64,000 nt of DNA, from contig OY829545.1 in NCBI GenBank assembly GCA_963691705.1, positions 39,109,475 through 39,173,474 of the forward strand, in the 5' to 3' direction. The notes beneath the pieces were generated by a model. The model worked only from the letters and a program-made list of their open reading frames with translations, made no database searches and had not been told where the DNA came from. Shown piece by piece: positions 8,901-19,117 of the stretch. Made by a program: the position numbers and the translations under genes. Position 1 is the first letter of the stretch. The number at the start of each line of letters is the position of its first letter. The DNA is from Viola odorata (taxonomy: Eukaryota > Streptophyta > Magnoliopsida > Malpighiales > Violaceae).

Positions 8901-11860
8901 AGCCCAATGGAGATTGGCGTATGTGTATTGACTTCACCGATTTGAACGATGCTTGTCCTAAGGATTGCTACCCGGTCCCTCGCATAGATCAGTTGGTTGA
9001 CCAAACTGCCGGGTACGCGTATCTAAGCTCGTTGGACGCCAACTTCGGATATCATCAAATCCCTATGGCTCTGGAGGATGAGGAGAAGACTGCTTTCCTT
9101 ACTCCTAAAGCCACGTATTGTTATACAGCGATGCCATTTGGGCTGAAGAACGCGGGAGCCACGTTTCAACGATTGGCCAATAAAATTTTTGAGGAACAAA
9201 TAGGGAGAAACGTGGAAGCATACGTTGATGACATACTGGTGAAGAGCGCTAATTTTCAGAATCACCTACGGGATCTAAAGGAAGTTCTTGATGTGATGAA
9301 AAAATATCGCATGAAGCTAAACCCCCGAAAGTGCATGTTTGCATTTCAGACGGGTAAATTCTTGGGCTACGTGGTTAGCCAGAAAGGTATCCAGCCTAAT
9401 CCTTCCAAGGTTAAAGCCATACATGACATGATATCGCCAAGAACCGTTAAGGAAGTACAAAGACTGACAGGGCGCGTCATCGCCCTAGGACGGTTCATCT
9501 CCAAGCAAGGAGAAAAGTGCCTCCCCTTCTTTAAAGTCATACGCCAGAAAGCCACGTTTGGGTGGACCCCGGAATGTGAACAAGCGTTCATGGACTTGAA
9601 AGAATATTTATCATCTGATTTATTATTGACAAGGTCTGAGGCAGGCGATACCTTATACTTGTACTTGGGCGCAGCGGACGAAGTGGTCAGTGCCATCCTC
9701 GTTCGAGACGATAACCACTCTCATCGCCCAGTGTATTTTGTGAGTCACGTCCTAAAGGACGCGGAATTGCGATATGCCCGAATTGAAAAAATAGCGTTCG
9801 CCCTCATACAGGCCGCCCGTAAGATGGACCGATACTTCCAGTCTTATCCTATCATTGTGCTTACAGACCAGCCCTTGAAGAGGATATTTCGAAAGCCTGA
9901 ATCTTCGGGCAGAATGCTGATCTGGGCACTAGAACTCGAGCAGTATGGTTTAAAGTACCAGTCCCGACCATCCGTAAAGGCCCAGGTCCTGGCTGACTTC
10001 ATAGCGGAATGTACCTTCACGGAGGACCCTCTGAGTGGTGTACCTGAAGCGGAATGGAACGATATGGATCTCCCATTCCCTGAAACATATACGGACCTTT
10101 GGATCGTTCATGTGGACGGAGCCAAAAACCAAGAATTGGCGGGGGCCGGAATCTTCATAAACGGGCCGCACGATATGCGGATACGGTATGCTATCCGAAT
10201 CTTACAGCCTTTGTCCAATAACGCAGCCGAATATGAGGCGTTGCTAGCTGGACTCAGAATAGGGCGAGAGTTTTCTTCTAAAGGGAGGCGCGATACTGGC
10301 CAGATAGGAGACCTGCGTCTGAAAATTTGTGGGGACTCCAAATTAATAATTGACCAGGTCTCAGGACACTCTCAGGCCCGAGAACCTATCATGGTGCAGT
10401 ACCTCGCTAAGGTAACGCGAGAGTTAACGGAGATAAAGAAAGAGGGCATGCAAATCAGCTTCGAGCACATTCCTAGAGAGGAAAACGCTGAAGCCGATTA
10501 CCTTGCCAAGCTGGCCGCAAACCCGGAAGCATCAATACCAAAGGGTATTTATTATCGTGAGCTATCGGTGCCGTCCTTCATGGAGGAACAAGCCTCCTTA
10601 TGTGTGAATGAGCTTGAGAATGATTGGCGAATTCCAGTAATAAAGTACTTAAAGCACGAAGAGCTACCTGAAGGTAACGCTGAAAAGATGAAAGTGCTGA
10701 AACAGGCTGCTCGCTGCACGTACTATGACGGGGAGCTTATTCGGAGATGTTTTTCTCACCCCGCCGCCAAATGTATAACTGAACAAGAGGGTCTTCACAC
10801 CCTGCGTGAAATCCATGAAGGGATATGCGGAATGCACGTGTCGGGCGGCACCATGGCGGCACAAGTTTTCAGATCAAGATTCTACTGGCCCACCATACGA
10901 AGGGATTGCCACAATTACGTGCAAACTTGTCCCAAGTGTCAGGAATTCACCAAAATTCCTCGACGTCCAGCCACTGAAATATCTGAAATTATCGCCCCTT
11001 GTACTTTCGCCAAATGGGGGATTGATATCCTGGGTCCATTTCCAAAGGCGAGATCCCAACTGAAATTTGTAATAGTGGCTGTGGACTATTTTACGAAGTG
11101 GGCGGAAGTTGAAGAGGTTGCCACGATCACAGCAGAAAAAACATGGCATTTTTTCAAACACCAAGTCATAATGAGATTCGGGGTGCCTCGTATCCTTGTC
11201 AGCGATAACGGGACCCAGTTCACTAGCCAATTCTTCAAAGACCAATGCTCGGAATTTGGGATTGAGCAACGATTTTCTTCCGTGGCTCACCCACAAACCA
11301 ACGGACAGGCAGAAGTAACTAATAGGAGCATCCTCAGTGGTATCAAGAAAAACCTGGAGGGGTCTAAAAAGAAGTGGGCTGACGAGCTGCCATATGTGAT
11401 GTGGGCATACCGCATGACTGTGAAAACTAGCACTGGAGAAACGCCTTTCGCGTTGGCTTTCGGAACTGAAGCCGTAACGCCAGTGGAAATCGGGGCCATC
11501 AGCTTACGGGTGGCTCACTTTCGTGAGGAACTAAATGAGGAACGGTTACGTGCTAAGCTGGATGCGTTACCAGAGGTTCGAGAAGAAGTCCTTCTGAAAA
11601 TGCAGTATTATAAACGAAAAATGGCCCGTTATCATAACAAGCATGTGAAAGAGCGATTGCTGAAAATTGGTGACCTGGTGCTCCGAGACCGGCGAGCGGC
11701 TGGACAGCAAATGGGGAAACTTAGCCCTAACTGGGAAGGACCATATCGCGTCACCCACGTTGTGGGGAGAGGAGCCTATCGCCTGGAGACACTTGACGGT
11801 ACACCCCTATCCAACTCTTGGAATATCGCTCGTTTGAAATTATATTACTCTAGAGTTTAA
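5990..11860 (+). CDS. gag-pol polyprotein of Tat-B, intact
   Basis: A single 1956-residue frame. I chose the ATG at 5990 (MTAKSEPV) because Tat-C starts at the matching place (MASESDPA, then TRRRLFPFAT in both). Approximate order: N-terminal region; an SR-rich stretch (RSRSPRSRSRSPRR, 210-226); gag domain (278-430, ARLWFEGLPSGS); CX2HX4HX4C zinc knuckle (547-560); aspartic protease with DNGSA (about 710); reverse transcriptase with YVDD (about 1077); RNase H (about 1220-1340); a second, archaeal-type RNase H that marks the Tat clade (about 1373-1510, VHVDGAKNQELAGAG); integrase with zinc region (about 1608-1650) and D, D, E near 1680, 1738 and 1774; C-terminal module. It makes particles, copies RNA to DNA and inserts it. 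No stop or frameshift. One RT position reads LDANFGYHQ where Tat-C has LDANSGYHQ; the effect is unknown. Confidence 0.95.
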   Translation: MTAKSEPVRSTFSNIPFSTRRRLFPFATADLSMTSQSTISRSLDLSVGIAGGSVSSQTVISSSQTVGSDLYTPLSGGFVPNNNNPFAMEIAALRSRLEYLTDMVTRITPGASGSNVPPRITFTPSIIADRLLPPLFPENSQMPLSAGDPPVSLVQLTQGRVEAYVPQMPQGLYPQEDRQLEALRNRWAGRREGTNRSLSPEYSERSSSRRYRSRSPRSRSRSPRRHHTPEPRERGRQGYISPPRHAREILDDTSGHPFSRRVRRHRVSRRVKLPADTYDGTKDPISHINKVKDFVQFQTHSDAALCQIFVMTLSGVARLWFEGLPSGSIGNFTQLESKFRSRFSTAIPIRKSAAALFDIQRKPQETLKEFLSRFDLEMSLTPGVTIDFAIEALKRNFHYGKLKEALMVDPPISLDALRLKAYNYAKMEEEENRDRTFNMPLGAPHIPAAPANPLIDDRYIDDYARRKDHIPKTSDRQKGNSSKGKQGDSPHQRQGNAYKNRAYDPDFPSLNVPRAEILAIAEHRNLPIRYPAPTKPGVLLGKRENSYCKFHKARGHSTEVCRELKWAIERLVEEGYLGEFATQVREDARNNPVRRATDERPRPPRVPQPDSAPEGKGEETFAIDGDDIPMINIIAGGIPYTDESEQSMVAKGEKRTREGMTKKGGAIGILERMILSFSEEDEKGVIYPHNDALVVTPIIASHGIRRTLVDNGSAVNLFSLEAYNLLKRPNNELTPSKRPIVGVDGTPIPVTGIITLPVYFREDTFKRSENLLFLVVDLNLPYNVILGRPFLNRFGAAISQKHLKMKYPSWDGVVSIKGDQKLAAECYSLMTQKSCDKYVCVAADPYEQGDEKRAQPLDKMISVPVIGKEETSFLVSEKLSPAESLQLARLLNKYQGNFAWKHADMPGISREIAEHRLNVDPNARPVQQKRRAFSTEKASAVEKEVAKLLNAGFIREVQYPTWLANPVLVPKPNGDWRMCIDFTDLNDACPKDCYPVPRIDQLVDQTAGYAYLSSLDANFGYHQIPMALEDEEKTAFLTPKATYCYTAMPFGLKNAGATFQRLANKIFEEQIGRNVEAYVDDILVKSANFQNHLRDLKEVLDVMKKYRMKLNPRKCMFAFQTGKFLGYVVSQKGIQPNPSKVKAIHDMISPRTVKEVQRLTGRVIALGRFISKQGEKCLPFFKVIRQKATFGWTPECEQAFMDLKEYLSSDLLLTRSEAGDTLYLYLGAADEVVSAILVRDDNHSHRPVYFVSHVLKDAELRYARIEKIAFALIQAARKMDRYFQSYPIIVLTDQPLKRIFRKPESSGRMLIWALELEQYGLKYQSRPSVKAQVLADFIAECTFTEDPLSGVPEAEWNDMDLPFPETYTDLWIVHVDGAKNQELAGAGIFINGPHDMRIRYAIRILQPLSNNAAEYEALLAGLRIGREFSSKGRRDTGQIGDLRLKICGDSKLIIDQVSGHSQAREPIMVQYLAKVTRELTEIKKEGMQISFEHIPREENAEADYLAKLAANPEASIPKGIYYRELSVPSFMEEQASLCVNELENDWRIPVIKYLKHEELPEGNAEKMKVLKQAARCTYYDGELIRRCFSHPAAKCITEQEGLHTLREIHEGICGMHVSGGTMAAQVFRSRFYWPTIRRDCHNYVQTCPKCQEFTKIPRRPATEISEIIAPCTFAKWGIDILGPFPKARSQLKFVIVAVDYFTKWAEVEEVATITAEKTWHFFKHQVIMRFGVPRILVSDNGTQFTSQFFKDQCSEFGIEQRFSSVAHPQTNGQAEVTNRSILSGIKKNLEGSKKKWADELPYVMWAYRMTVKTSTGETPFALAFGTEAVTPVEIGAISLRVAHFREELNEERLRAKLDALPEVREEVLLKMQYYKRKMARYHNKHVKERLLKIGDLVLRDRRAAGQQMGKLSPNWEGPYRVTHVVGRGAYRLETLDGTPLSNSWNIARLKLYYSRV

Positions 11861-12977
11861 TTTTATCTGCACTATTTGGATTATAACAACCCTAACCGTG
11901 GCTAACGCTCGATATGAGAGTTTTCGTGGGTTTGTGGTTGCTTTTGTGCAGATAAAAAGGGGGATACCCTGGGAGTGAAAAGTCCTATCCTTGTGATGGT
12001 CGGTCTTGATCAGATGGCCCACTAAGTGAGGGCACGACCCAGTGTATCCTTGATTAGCGTCGGATCGAAAAATCCTTGATGCTCCCGGGGGTGAAAAGTC
12101 CTATCCTTGTGATGACCGATCTTGATCAGATGGCTCACTAAGTGAGGGCACCGCCCGGAATCTTTGGGAGTGAAAAGTTCTTTTCTTGTACTGGCCGTTC
12201 TCGTGGAGACGGTACATCAAGGCAAGACACGTCCCAAAGAAATAGAAACTCTATTTAGAAACAAGAATCCTATCTTAACGGTCGGGCTAGTATAGCTAAA
12301 CCATTAAGAAAGGACACGGTTCTAAACAAGAGGTCAACGCCTAAAAGTAAAAATTCCTAGCCTTATGAGAGTCTTGATCCGACTGCTCATGAGATGAGGC
12401 ACTTTTGAGGCCGATCGAGAGATAAGGGAAACGTGGAGAATCGCGTAATTCCAGTTAGTAACCGGATGAGTAATCCCTGGCGAAGTATAGAACTGAGGGG
12501 AAACGCGATTCGAAACGGGTTCCGTGATAAAGCCCTGTGACTGCAGCGGAAAGGCTCGTACGGGTAAATCACTCTCTCTCAAAACTCATTTTGTTACTGA
12601 TGATCTACAATTAGAAATGTGCAGAATACTCCCGAACAGCGGAAGGAGTGGTGGTCATGATACCGATAAGCTTATCGAAAGGCCTACCCGATATAGACCT
12701 TAGTCATTTTGGTGGAAATACTAAGGGTTTGTTCGACAAAGTAAGCACACTATGAGGATAAGTCAACCTCAGTGATAAAAGAAGTCTCGCGAGGAGACAA
12801 ATACAAAGGAAGAACAGTGATAAGAGATTGCTTAGATATATTAAAGGCATCTCAAGGATTTACAAAGATCCAGTGTTCAAAATGATTATGCCGTAGGCAT
12901 AAAAGACAAAAACTAGGCGATGCTTATCGCTAGAAGGAACGGCAAAGTGCCATGACATATCAGCTCTCGGGGATTCT
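11861..12977 (+). repeat. Spacer with four diverged tandem units, Tat-B
   Basis: Lies between the ends of the converging gag-pol and as1. Units begin GTGAAAAGTCCTATCCTTGT and end near GAGGGCAC; starts are near 11976, 12091 and 12170, with a worn fourth at about 12346. Tat-C has six units of the same family at the same place. No coding frame is supported here; the rest (12411-12977) shows nothing I can name. Confidence 0.75.
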
Positions 12978-15295
12978 TCATTTCCAACCCACGGCCTTGG
13001 CTTGGCGATAGCCTGCCTCATGGATATGGGCAGATTTCTGTAGAAAGGCTTTCGCAACCTCTTCGCCCTTGTAGGCATCTACCCCGTGGATTTCCTCGAA
13101 ACACTTAACCAGAACACTAGCAGTCTGTTCGGCATGCCACCAGCTCATATCGGCTGACTCTTCCGCCAAAGCCGCCTTCTCCTTCTCCAAAGCTGACTTC
13201 TCATTTTCCAAAGCAGTCACTTTGGCCTGCTCCTCTGCCAAAGTTTTTTCCAGCGCGGAATGCCATTTCTGTAGATCCTGATGATCTAGTATAACTCTGG
13301 AACGCTCATCCAGCACCTTTTTCTTATCATTCCGCTCTTGGGATAGCTCCGCTGAGATGGAACGAAGGGTAGCAAGTTGATGCTTCACCTCCTCAGCCCA
13401 ATAATGGAATTTCATCATACTGGAGAAGAGGCCAGTGCGGAGGGAGTTCGCCTTGTCGTCATCAGCCAGAGAAAGAAAGGTCTCCCGTTCGCAGATGACG
13501 CTAGAATCTGAGAAGCCAGCAGGGCAGAAACCTCATCTGAACCATCGCCCCCGATAGCTGCCAAGCCACGGGCACGGAAATCAAATAATTCAACTTGATG
13601 GGTCACTTCGCCAACCCCATTTAGCGGGCAAAGATCTGCCGCAAAATTAAAAGTGCTTCCGCCTTCACCATAGCGTTGCCGCCAAGGAACGCCTGAAGGA
13701 GTGAAAGCCAGGGGGACGGGAGCGCGAACCTGTGAGGAAGAACTGCCCGGAGCCAGGAAAACACCATGAGGCTGATAGCCCGCGAAATCCTGCAGGACGT
13801 CCTGATAGCCTAAATGAGAGGGAAATGAATGGATAGGCCCGCCAAAGGAATTGGGCGAAGAGCCAAAAGGGTCAGCACCACCCAGATTCCCCAAAACTTC
13901 CGTAGAATGTCCACGTGGAGGAACCATGGCAGAATCAAGAGCATTGATAGGGTCACCCTCCCTCGCGACGTTAGAAGAGGATATGTTTTCACCCTCGCCC
14001 TCTATCCGGGCCCTCTTTGAGGCGCCCGTCAGCACGTAGGTCAGATCCATATCGCCTGAGGGAATGGGAGCAGTAACTACAACAGTTTCCTACAAAGGAA
14101 AGGAAGATAAATCAGATAGCGATAAATATCGATGCGCAACATATCGCGATTAAAAACACGCTTATGGTAGCAGTGTTGGAAGGAGGAGGTGCCTCCGAAG
14201 AACCCGCAGCGTCGGGAGAAGGAGTAAGAGTGGCGATACTCCGCGTTCTTTTCTTCTTTTTTCCTCTGGCAATGGCCTTAGGGGCCTGAGAAGACGAAGG
14301 AGCAGCAACGGTCACGATGGGCACACCTTTAGGAATGTCAGTATTCCCTTCACCCACAGAAGAAGAGGATACTTGAGCGAGATTCGCAGAAGTAGCCGGT
14401 AACTCAGAAGGAGTATCAGTGGCTTCCGAAGTAGCTCTCTCCCTGTCTTCCCTATCCTGAGCTCTCTTTAAACGCCTTCTTACACTCTCTGGTCTGTAAG
14501 CAGGATCCGTCGCTGCAAAACTGCAAAATGATGTCAGCGTTAGTATCAGCGAGGAAAGGAAAAAGAGTAACGTGATACTCACGCCTAACACAATCTTGAA
14601 TGGCCGTTCTACAGGCCGTAAGTCGAATGTGAACGCTAATCTCCAGTTGGAGTAAGGTGTCCAACCATCCTTGTTCACGAGCGGGAAGTGTCCCTGGCCG
14701 ACTCCAAATGCCATCTTGGACGTCCTGGTTAAACCCAGAGCGCCACTCGGGACCAGGAGCGTCAGGAAGATCCACCAGAAAGAACTCCTTTTTCCAAGCC
14801 TCGACAGAAGACTCGATATGGAGTAATTTCCAAGTAAAAGACTTGAGAGAATCATCGTCAAAGCGGGGGCGATATGGTTATCACACCCCGACACTTCATC
14901 AATTTGAAAAGGGATCTAAGCAACAAAAGAGAAGGGGAAGTAATCCCCTTATATCTACAAAGTTCCAAGAAGGCATAAACACAACAATATGCATTTGGGG
15001 CTAACTGGTCAGGATTAAAATTGCCAACAATAAGCAAATCTTTGACGAAAGGATCGATAGGGAGCCGGAAACCATAGCGAAACATCTGGGCGTATAAGAC
15101 CCTACGATTGCCGGCCAGAACGCTGTTCAAACGTACTGACCCAGGGGCGACTATGGCTTGGTAGCCATCAGGAATAACGGCACCGTGAGTGGCCAAGTGC
15201 TCCCGGAGAATGGCCTCGGTAGTAATAACACTAACTGTGGTATCTATTTTCTTCTCATCTATGGATTTTGACTCAGAACGGCGAGTCTTTGCCAT
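12978..15295 (-). pseudogene. Antisense gene as1 of Tat-B: three exons, two frameshifts
   Basis: Exon 1 14583-15295, intron 1 14513-14582 (70 bases, donor GTGAGT, TACTAAC about 27 bases before the acceptor TTTTGCAG), exon 2 14160-14512, intron 2 14090-14159 (70 bases, GT...TTTGTAG), exon 3 12978-14089. Phases are 1 and 0. Exon 1 (MAKTRRSE...) has YGFRLPIDPFVKDLL and APNAYCCVYAFLELCRYKGI, resembling the Pfam 'putative gypsy type transposon' domain (PF04195, from memory). Exon 2 is basic and Ser/Pro-rich. Exon 3 ends in a Glu/Lys/Ala coiled coil. It is a paralogue of as2. Exon 1 is one base too long, probably in a five-base C/G run near 14866; exon 3 is out of frame near 13480-13510. Function unknown. 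The exon model rests on comparison with Tat-C. Confidence 0.72.
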
Positions 15296-15900
15296 GGCAG
15301 AAGCAAAGAAATAGAAATCGAGAAGATGAAGGAAAGGAGAAGAAAGTACCTTTAAGAGGAAAGAACTTCGAAAGCCTGAGTAGAGGTAAGAAGAACAAGA
15401 CGGCGGGGAAATAATATCAGAAAGGGGAGTGAAAAAGAAAAGGGAAGAAATAAAGACGGTTTATAACCCTAGTAATTAAAAGGAAACGGCAAATGCTACA
15501 GTCGTTGTGTTGGAGCGGAATGAGGGATAAGACTCAAGCAATGAGTACAACTCTAGAGAAGCGCAACAAACGTTTCGATTTTGTCAAAAGTTCTAAACAA
15601 AGGTGAAGAGGCAGAAGAAACGGACACGTGTGCCTAAACCATCATGACTTTTCCCGTGCACTGACGGAAGGGTTGCGAGCAATAAATGCTCTGAAAAGCA
15701 GATGTGACTTTCTGAAAAACAAAGGCGATATTACAAGAAAGGAAATGACGAAAGACGACGTTAATTAAAAGGCAGCCCTCAAGACAACGCGAGAAAGCGA
15801 AATAAACAAGATATCGCCCAAACGGCAAAGTACTGATATCGCCGCGCGATATGGCATTATTACAAGACATGAAAAACAAATAGTAAGGTCCTTTAATGGA
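15296..15900. other. Gap between as1 start and as2 end, Tat-B
   Basis: Holds the as1 upstream region with a TATA-like box and the short 3' flank of as2. No coding frame with homologues is seen. Confidence 0.5.
15460..15467 (-). promoter_or_regulatory. TATA-like box of as1 in Tat-B
   Basis: The minus strand reads TAGGGTTATAAACC about 165 bases before the as1 ATG. Tat-C has CAGGGTTATATC about 176 bases before its as1 ATG. Confidence 0.55.
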
Positions 15901-18110
15901 TCAATCAAGAGTCATCATGTGCCTCGCCGTGATCGTCCCCTTGCTTCCCCCAGAAGAAGGAAAATCCTTTTCGCTTTCGCCAAGATCTTTTATCTTTTGG
16001 GAAGCATAATCGGCCAGCATGGATGAACTGACGGCCCCGCTGATATGGAGATCCATAAATCCTGCGATACAGGTTATCCTTGAAGGAAATTTGGCCAAAT
16101 CGGCATCACGAGATGATAACTCTTCGCGGAGGAAGATGTTCTTTTTATCAGCCACCACTAGCTCCGCCTCCAGTAGCTCTGCTTTTGCCTTCCCCTTTGA
16201 CTTTTCTCGTGATAGCTCCGCACGACAATCAGCTAACTCTGCCTGGGTTCGCTCTTGCAACTGCGATAGCTCTTTCGCCTTCGCCTGAGCCGCATCTAAC
16301 TGTTCCTGCAGATCGGAAGAGGGCCGAGTTTTGCTACGCTGATCTTCAAGGAAGTAATGAAGTTCCCGAAAGCTAGCCAGCATGTCGTTCATAATATGTG
16401 ATTGTCGTGTCTCGGGGGCATGCTGTAAAAACTCCTCCTTGTCCTTGGAGGAAGTAAACATCTGGCCCACTATTGGACCCACAGGCTCTTCCCGCGATGA
16501 CGGATCCGATATCCCCAAGGCGCGGAGCCCGTCGGTGCCTAAAGATGACAAATCCAGCTGATATCCAGTAGGGCCTTGAGGACTCTGAGGAGAGAGGTTG
16601 GCGATATAAGGGGGGGAACAACTTTTTGCGGAATCGCCAATGCCCGAAATCGAAGACAGGAATAAAAGGTGGGGATTCCGTGGAGAAGAATTAGGAGGAG
16701 CACTTGACTCTGAAACTGGTAACGCGACTTCTGGGATAAAGGAACCTATCGGGGAAGTAGGAGGGTCTGATGACAAAGAAGAGGCCGCTGCCGCTGGGGT
16801 TTCGTTATCTTCAGAAGGAACGCTGGAAAACACTTCGACAACCTCCGCCACTTGTGAAGTGCTCGCGGCATGAGGAGCGCTAACTTCCTCAGTGGGGACC
16901 ACGTTAGCTTCCTTTGAAGGAGAAACCGGCGGGTCGGTCCTCTCTTTGCGAACCCTCTTCACGAGACATTCCATCTCTTTTGCAATCTCTTCGCTATAGT
17001 CCTCAGTGGATTCCGCCGCATTGTCGTTCCTCCTCGACCTAAGTTTCATCCGTTGAGCAAGAGTAGCATGACGTAACTCGGGACCAGGGTCCATGCTCTC
17101 GCTATCACTGTCGATTTTCTCAGGCACAGGATCGCTTTGAGCTACTTTCTTGCCGCGAGGAGGAAGCCAATCTTCAAGAAAACGAGAAGGTCGAGCAGAG
17201 GTCCTGCGAGTAGCGATGGTCTTATTCCTTCTCCTCCTAGGCGGAATAGGTGGGCGATGAGAATTCTCGGGTGGAGGAGAAGGGGGCAGCGACTGGAGAG
17301 GTATTACGTTCAAGGGGGCGTCACCTTCCCCAGAGGAACTACTCTCAGCGTTACCTGCCAACAAAGCATATTATCAAAGTAAGAAATTTGAAGCGATAAA
17401 GCGGAAAAAGGGAACTCACCCACAACGCACTCTGGTAGAGGCCTGAACCGAGCAAACTCCCGGATGCGGAAAGACCCTTCTATCTCTAACAAGGCACTAA
17501 CGTTAGAAACATCCTGGCTTGACAGCGTGTCCGGTCTTTTCCAAATGCCGCCATGGATTCTTCGATTGAAACCCCCGCACCAGAGTCGTGACGGCAAACG
17601 GAGGGTGAAAAACCCAGACTTCCAGTCGTCTACGTTTTCTTCAAAACCTTGAAAGTTCTGCCAGAACAGTTGCACAATGACATCGTCCCATCTAGGGGTA
17701 ATATCTACCGGACAGTTGTGGCTATTCAAGACAAAGAATGTGCGGAATAGATCAAGCGATGGAGCAAATATACGCTTCATCTCGCACGAACGAAGGAAAG
17801 CATAAATACCACACCAAGAGGGTGGAGTAATCTGGAGCGGATTGAGGTCATAATGATCTAGCAATTTTAACAGAGAAGTGTGGAGTGGGAAACGAAACCC
17901 GTAAGTGAACATCTTGAAATAAACCAACCGGAAGGTTCCCCACATGGCGTCAGGCAAACGGGTATCTTTCAGAGAGACAAAAGGGCGATAGCCCGTGGGA
18001 AAAGTAATACCATTCTCCTCTAATTTGACCCTCAAAACTTCATTACAATTGAAAATACTACGAGCTCTCCTAGCTTCGGGATCTATAGGGTTTTCGACGG
18101 TTGAAGACAT
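15901..18110 (-). CDS. Antisense gene as2 of Tat-B: two exons, spliced product 714 aa
   Basis: Exon 1 17420-18110, intron 17355-17419 (65 bases, GTGAGT...TTGGCAG), exon 2 15901-17354; phase 1, joining to give the residues ECVVG at the border. 65 bases is not a multiple of three, so unspliced RNA would shift frame. Residues about 15-200 (MFTYGFRFPLHTSLLKLL, WCGIYAFLRSCEMK, LFRTFF) resemble the Pfam 'putative gypsy type transposon' domain (PF04195, from memory). The middle is Pro/Ser-rich with basic runs (PPRRRR). About residues 560-650 form a coiled coil rich in Glu/Leu/Lys. The same plan and intron place occur in as1 and in Tat-C. The reading frame is fully open. A TATA-like box lies about 195 bases upstream. 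Role unknown; a DNA- or RNA-binding, self-associating protein is a guess. Confidence 0.8.
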
Positions 18111-18300
18111 GAGGAACTGGAAAGTAAATCTATGACGATAGAAGGAGTAAATACCTGGAACAAAAAGCCAGTAGGCCGGTCGCCGGCACCAGTGAGCGGT
18201 TGTAGTAAAACCACTCGAAGAAAAAGAAGCGCAGAAGAGAGAGAGAAAATGTGCAGAAACCCAGAAGCATTAGCAAAAACAGTAAAGGAGAGATGATTTC

Positions 18301-18308
18301 CTTATAAA
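18301..18308 (-). promoter_or_regulatory. TATA-like box of as2 in Tat-B
   Basis: TTTATAAG on the minus strand about 195 bases before the as2 ATG. The Tat-C counterpart near 44415 reads TTTTTATCC and is weaker. Confidence 0.4.
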
Positions 18309-18528
18309 GGAGAAAACCTAAGAAGAGACAGCCTGTAAAAACAAAACACGTGCAGAACCGAAAGGGACACGTGGATAGTCATCTATGCCTTCTGAAAGAA
18401 GACAGTTACTGATTGAGAGTTGAAGGCAGTTACTCGCAGCGAAAGAAACGCTTCCGCGATCGCCCGGAATGCCCAAAAAGAAAAAGACAAGTAAGCGATG
18501 AGAGACGAAAGGGAAATAAAAAACATCA

Positions 18529-18534
18529 TTTATT
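18529..18534 (-). terminator. AATAAA of as3 in Tat-B
   Basis: AATAAA on the minus strand 45 bases past the as3 stop; Tat-C has it at 37 bases. Confidence 0.55.
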
Positions 18535-18578
18535 ATGGGAAACGCCATACGACATCTACAAAAGACGGGCTATGCCCC

Positions 18579-19034
18579 TTAGTCGCTGACGGACCAAGTA
18601 ACGTCGTAGCAATAGACTACGTCTTTTTCGTCATCGCCACCCCAGAATGGTGAATCCACATCAGCAGGGGGAGAAGACTCACCGACCCTCTTTCTAGCGG
18701 CAGTAGTCGACCCGGTTGTTTTCTCCTTAACGCCTGGCGATACTGCCTCAACGGCTGAACCAGCAGAAGGAACCCATGGAGGCGAATCACTCAAAGGAGG
18801 AAACGATTTTTTCTCCTCCCTAGCCAGAGAAGCCAGAGAGTCAAAAAATGACTTAGAGGCCTTGGCAGCCTCCTTCCTTCGTTGTTCAACTTCCTTCCTC
18901 TGCCTCTTGCGACCTCGCCGGCGGACAACCGGTCTCCAAGGAGGCGATGGGGGAGGATTATCTATGTCAGGGGTAGTCGGAGGAGTTGGCGGTGAATCCC
19001 TCGAAGCCGTACCTAGCAAATAAGAATCAGCCAT
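18579..19034 (-). CDS. Antisense gene as3 of Tat-B (proline-rich protein)
   Basis: A 151-residue protein with the same plan as in A and C: MADSY start, SPPTPPTTPDIDNPPPSPPW (about 14-33), a basic cluster RRRGRKRQRKEVEQRRKE (about 37-54, possible nuclear signal), a middle part rich in Ser/Pro, and an acidic tail with aromatic residues (DDEKDVVYCYDVTW). The tail is less like YWPDDD than in A and C. The gene faces gag-pol, with a TATTTAAT box about 76 bases upstream and AATAAA 45 bases downstream. The SP/TP motifs could be phosphorylated by proline-directed kinases; this is inference. No known family. Confidence 0.72.
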   Translation of the reverse strand: MADSYLLGTASRDSPPTPPTTPDIDNPPPSPPWRPVVRRRGRKRQRKEVEQRRKEAAKASKSFFDSLASLAREEKKSFPPLSDSPPWVPSAGSAVEAVSPGVKEKTTGSTTAARKRVGESSPPADVDSPFWGGDDEKDVVYCYDVTWSVSD

Positions 19035-19109
19035 GAGACTCGCAGAGGATCTATAACGAAGAAAAATGAATGAGAAAGAAATGGATAAGAATGAAGGAGG
19101 AAAAGCCTC

Positions 19110-19117
19110 ATTAAATA
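19110..19117 (-). promoter_or_regulatory. TATA-like box of as3 in Tat-B
   Basis: GGCTATTTAATGAGG on the minus strand about 76 bases before the as3 ATG; Tat-C has GGCTATATAAGGGAG at about 66 bases. Confidence 0.5.

Noticed and set aside
7238..11499. Minus-strand open frames of 60-166 codons under Tat-B gag-pol
   Set aside because: They mirror the strongly conserved plus-strand protein, have no homologues of their own, and no TATA or intron signals; taken as shadows.
12978..14050. Two separate antisense genes at 12978-13418 and 13415-14050
   Set aside because: Tat-C has one open exon across the matching stretch, so these are one exon broken by a frameshift.
14112..14894. A 260-codon minus-strand protein read straight through
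   Set aside because: Its first half is an out-of-frame reading of as1 exon 1 plus intron 1; only the part after 14512 is exon 2.
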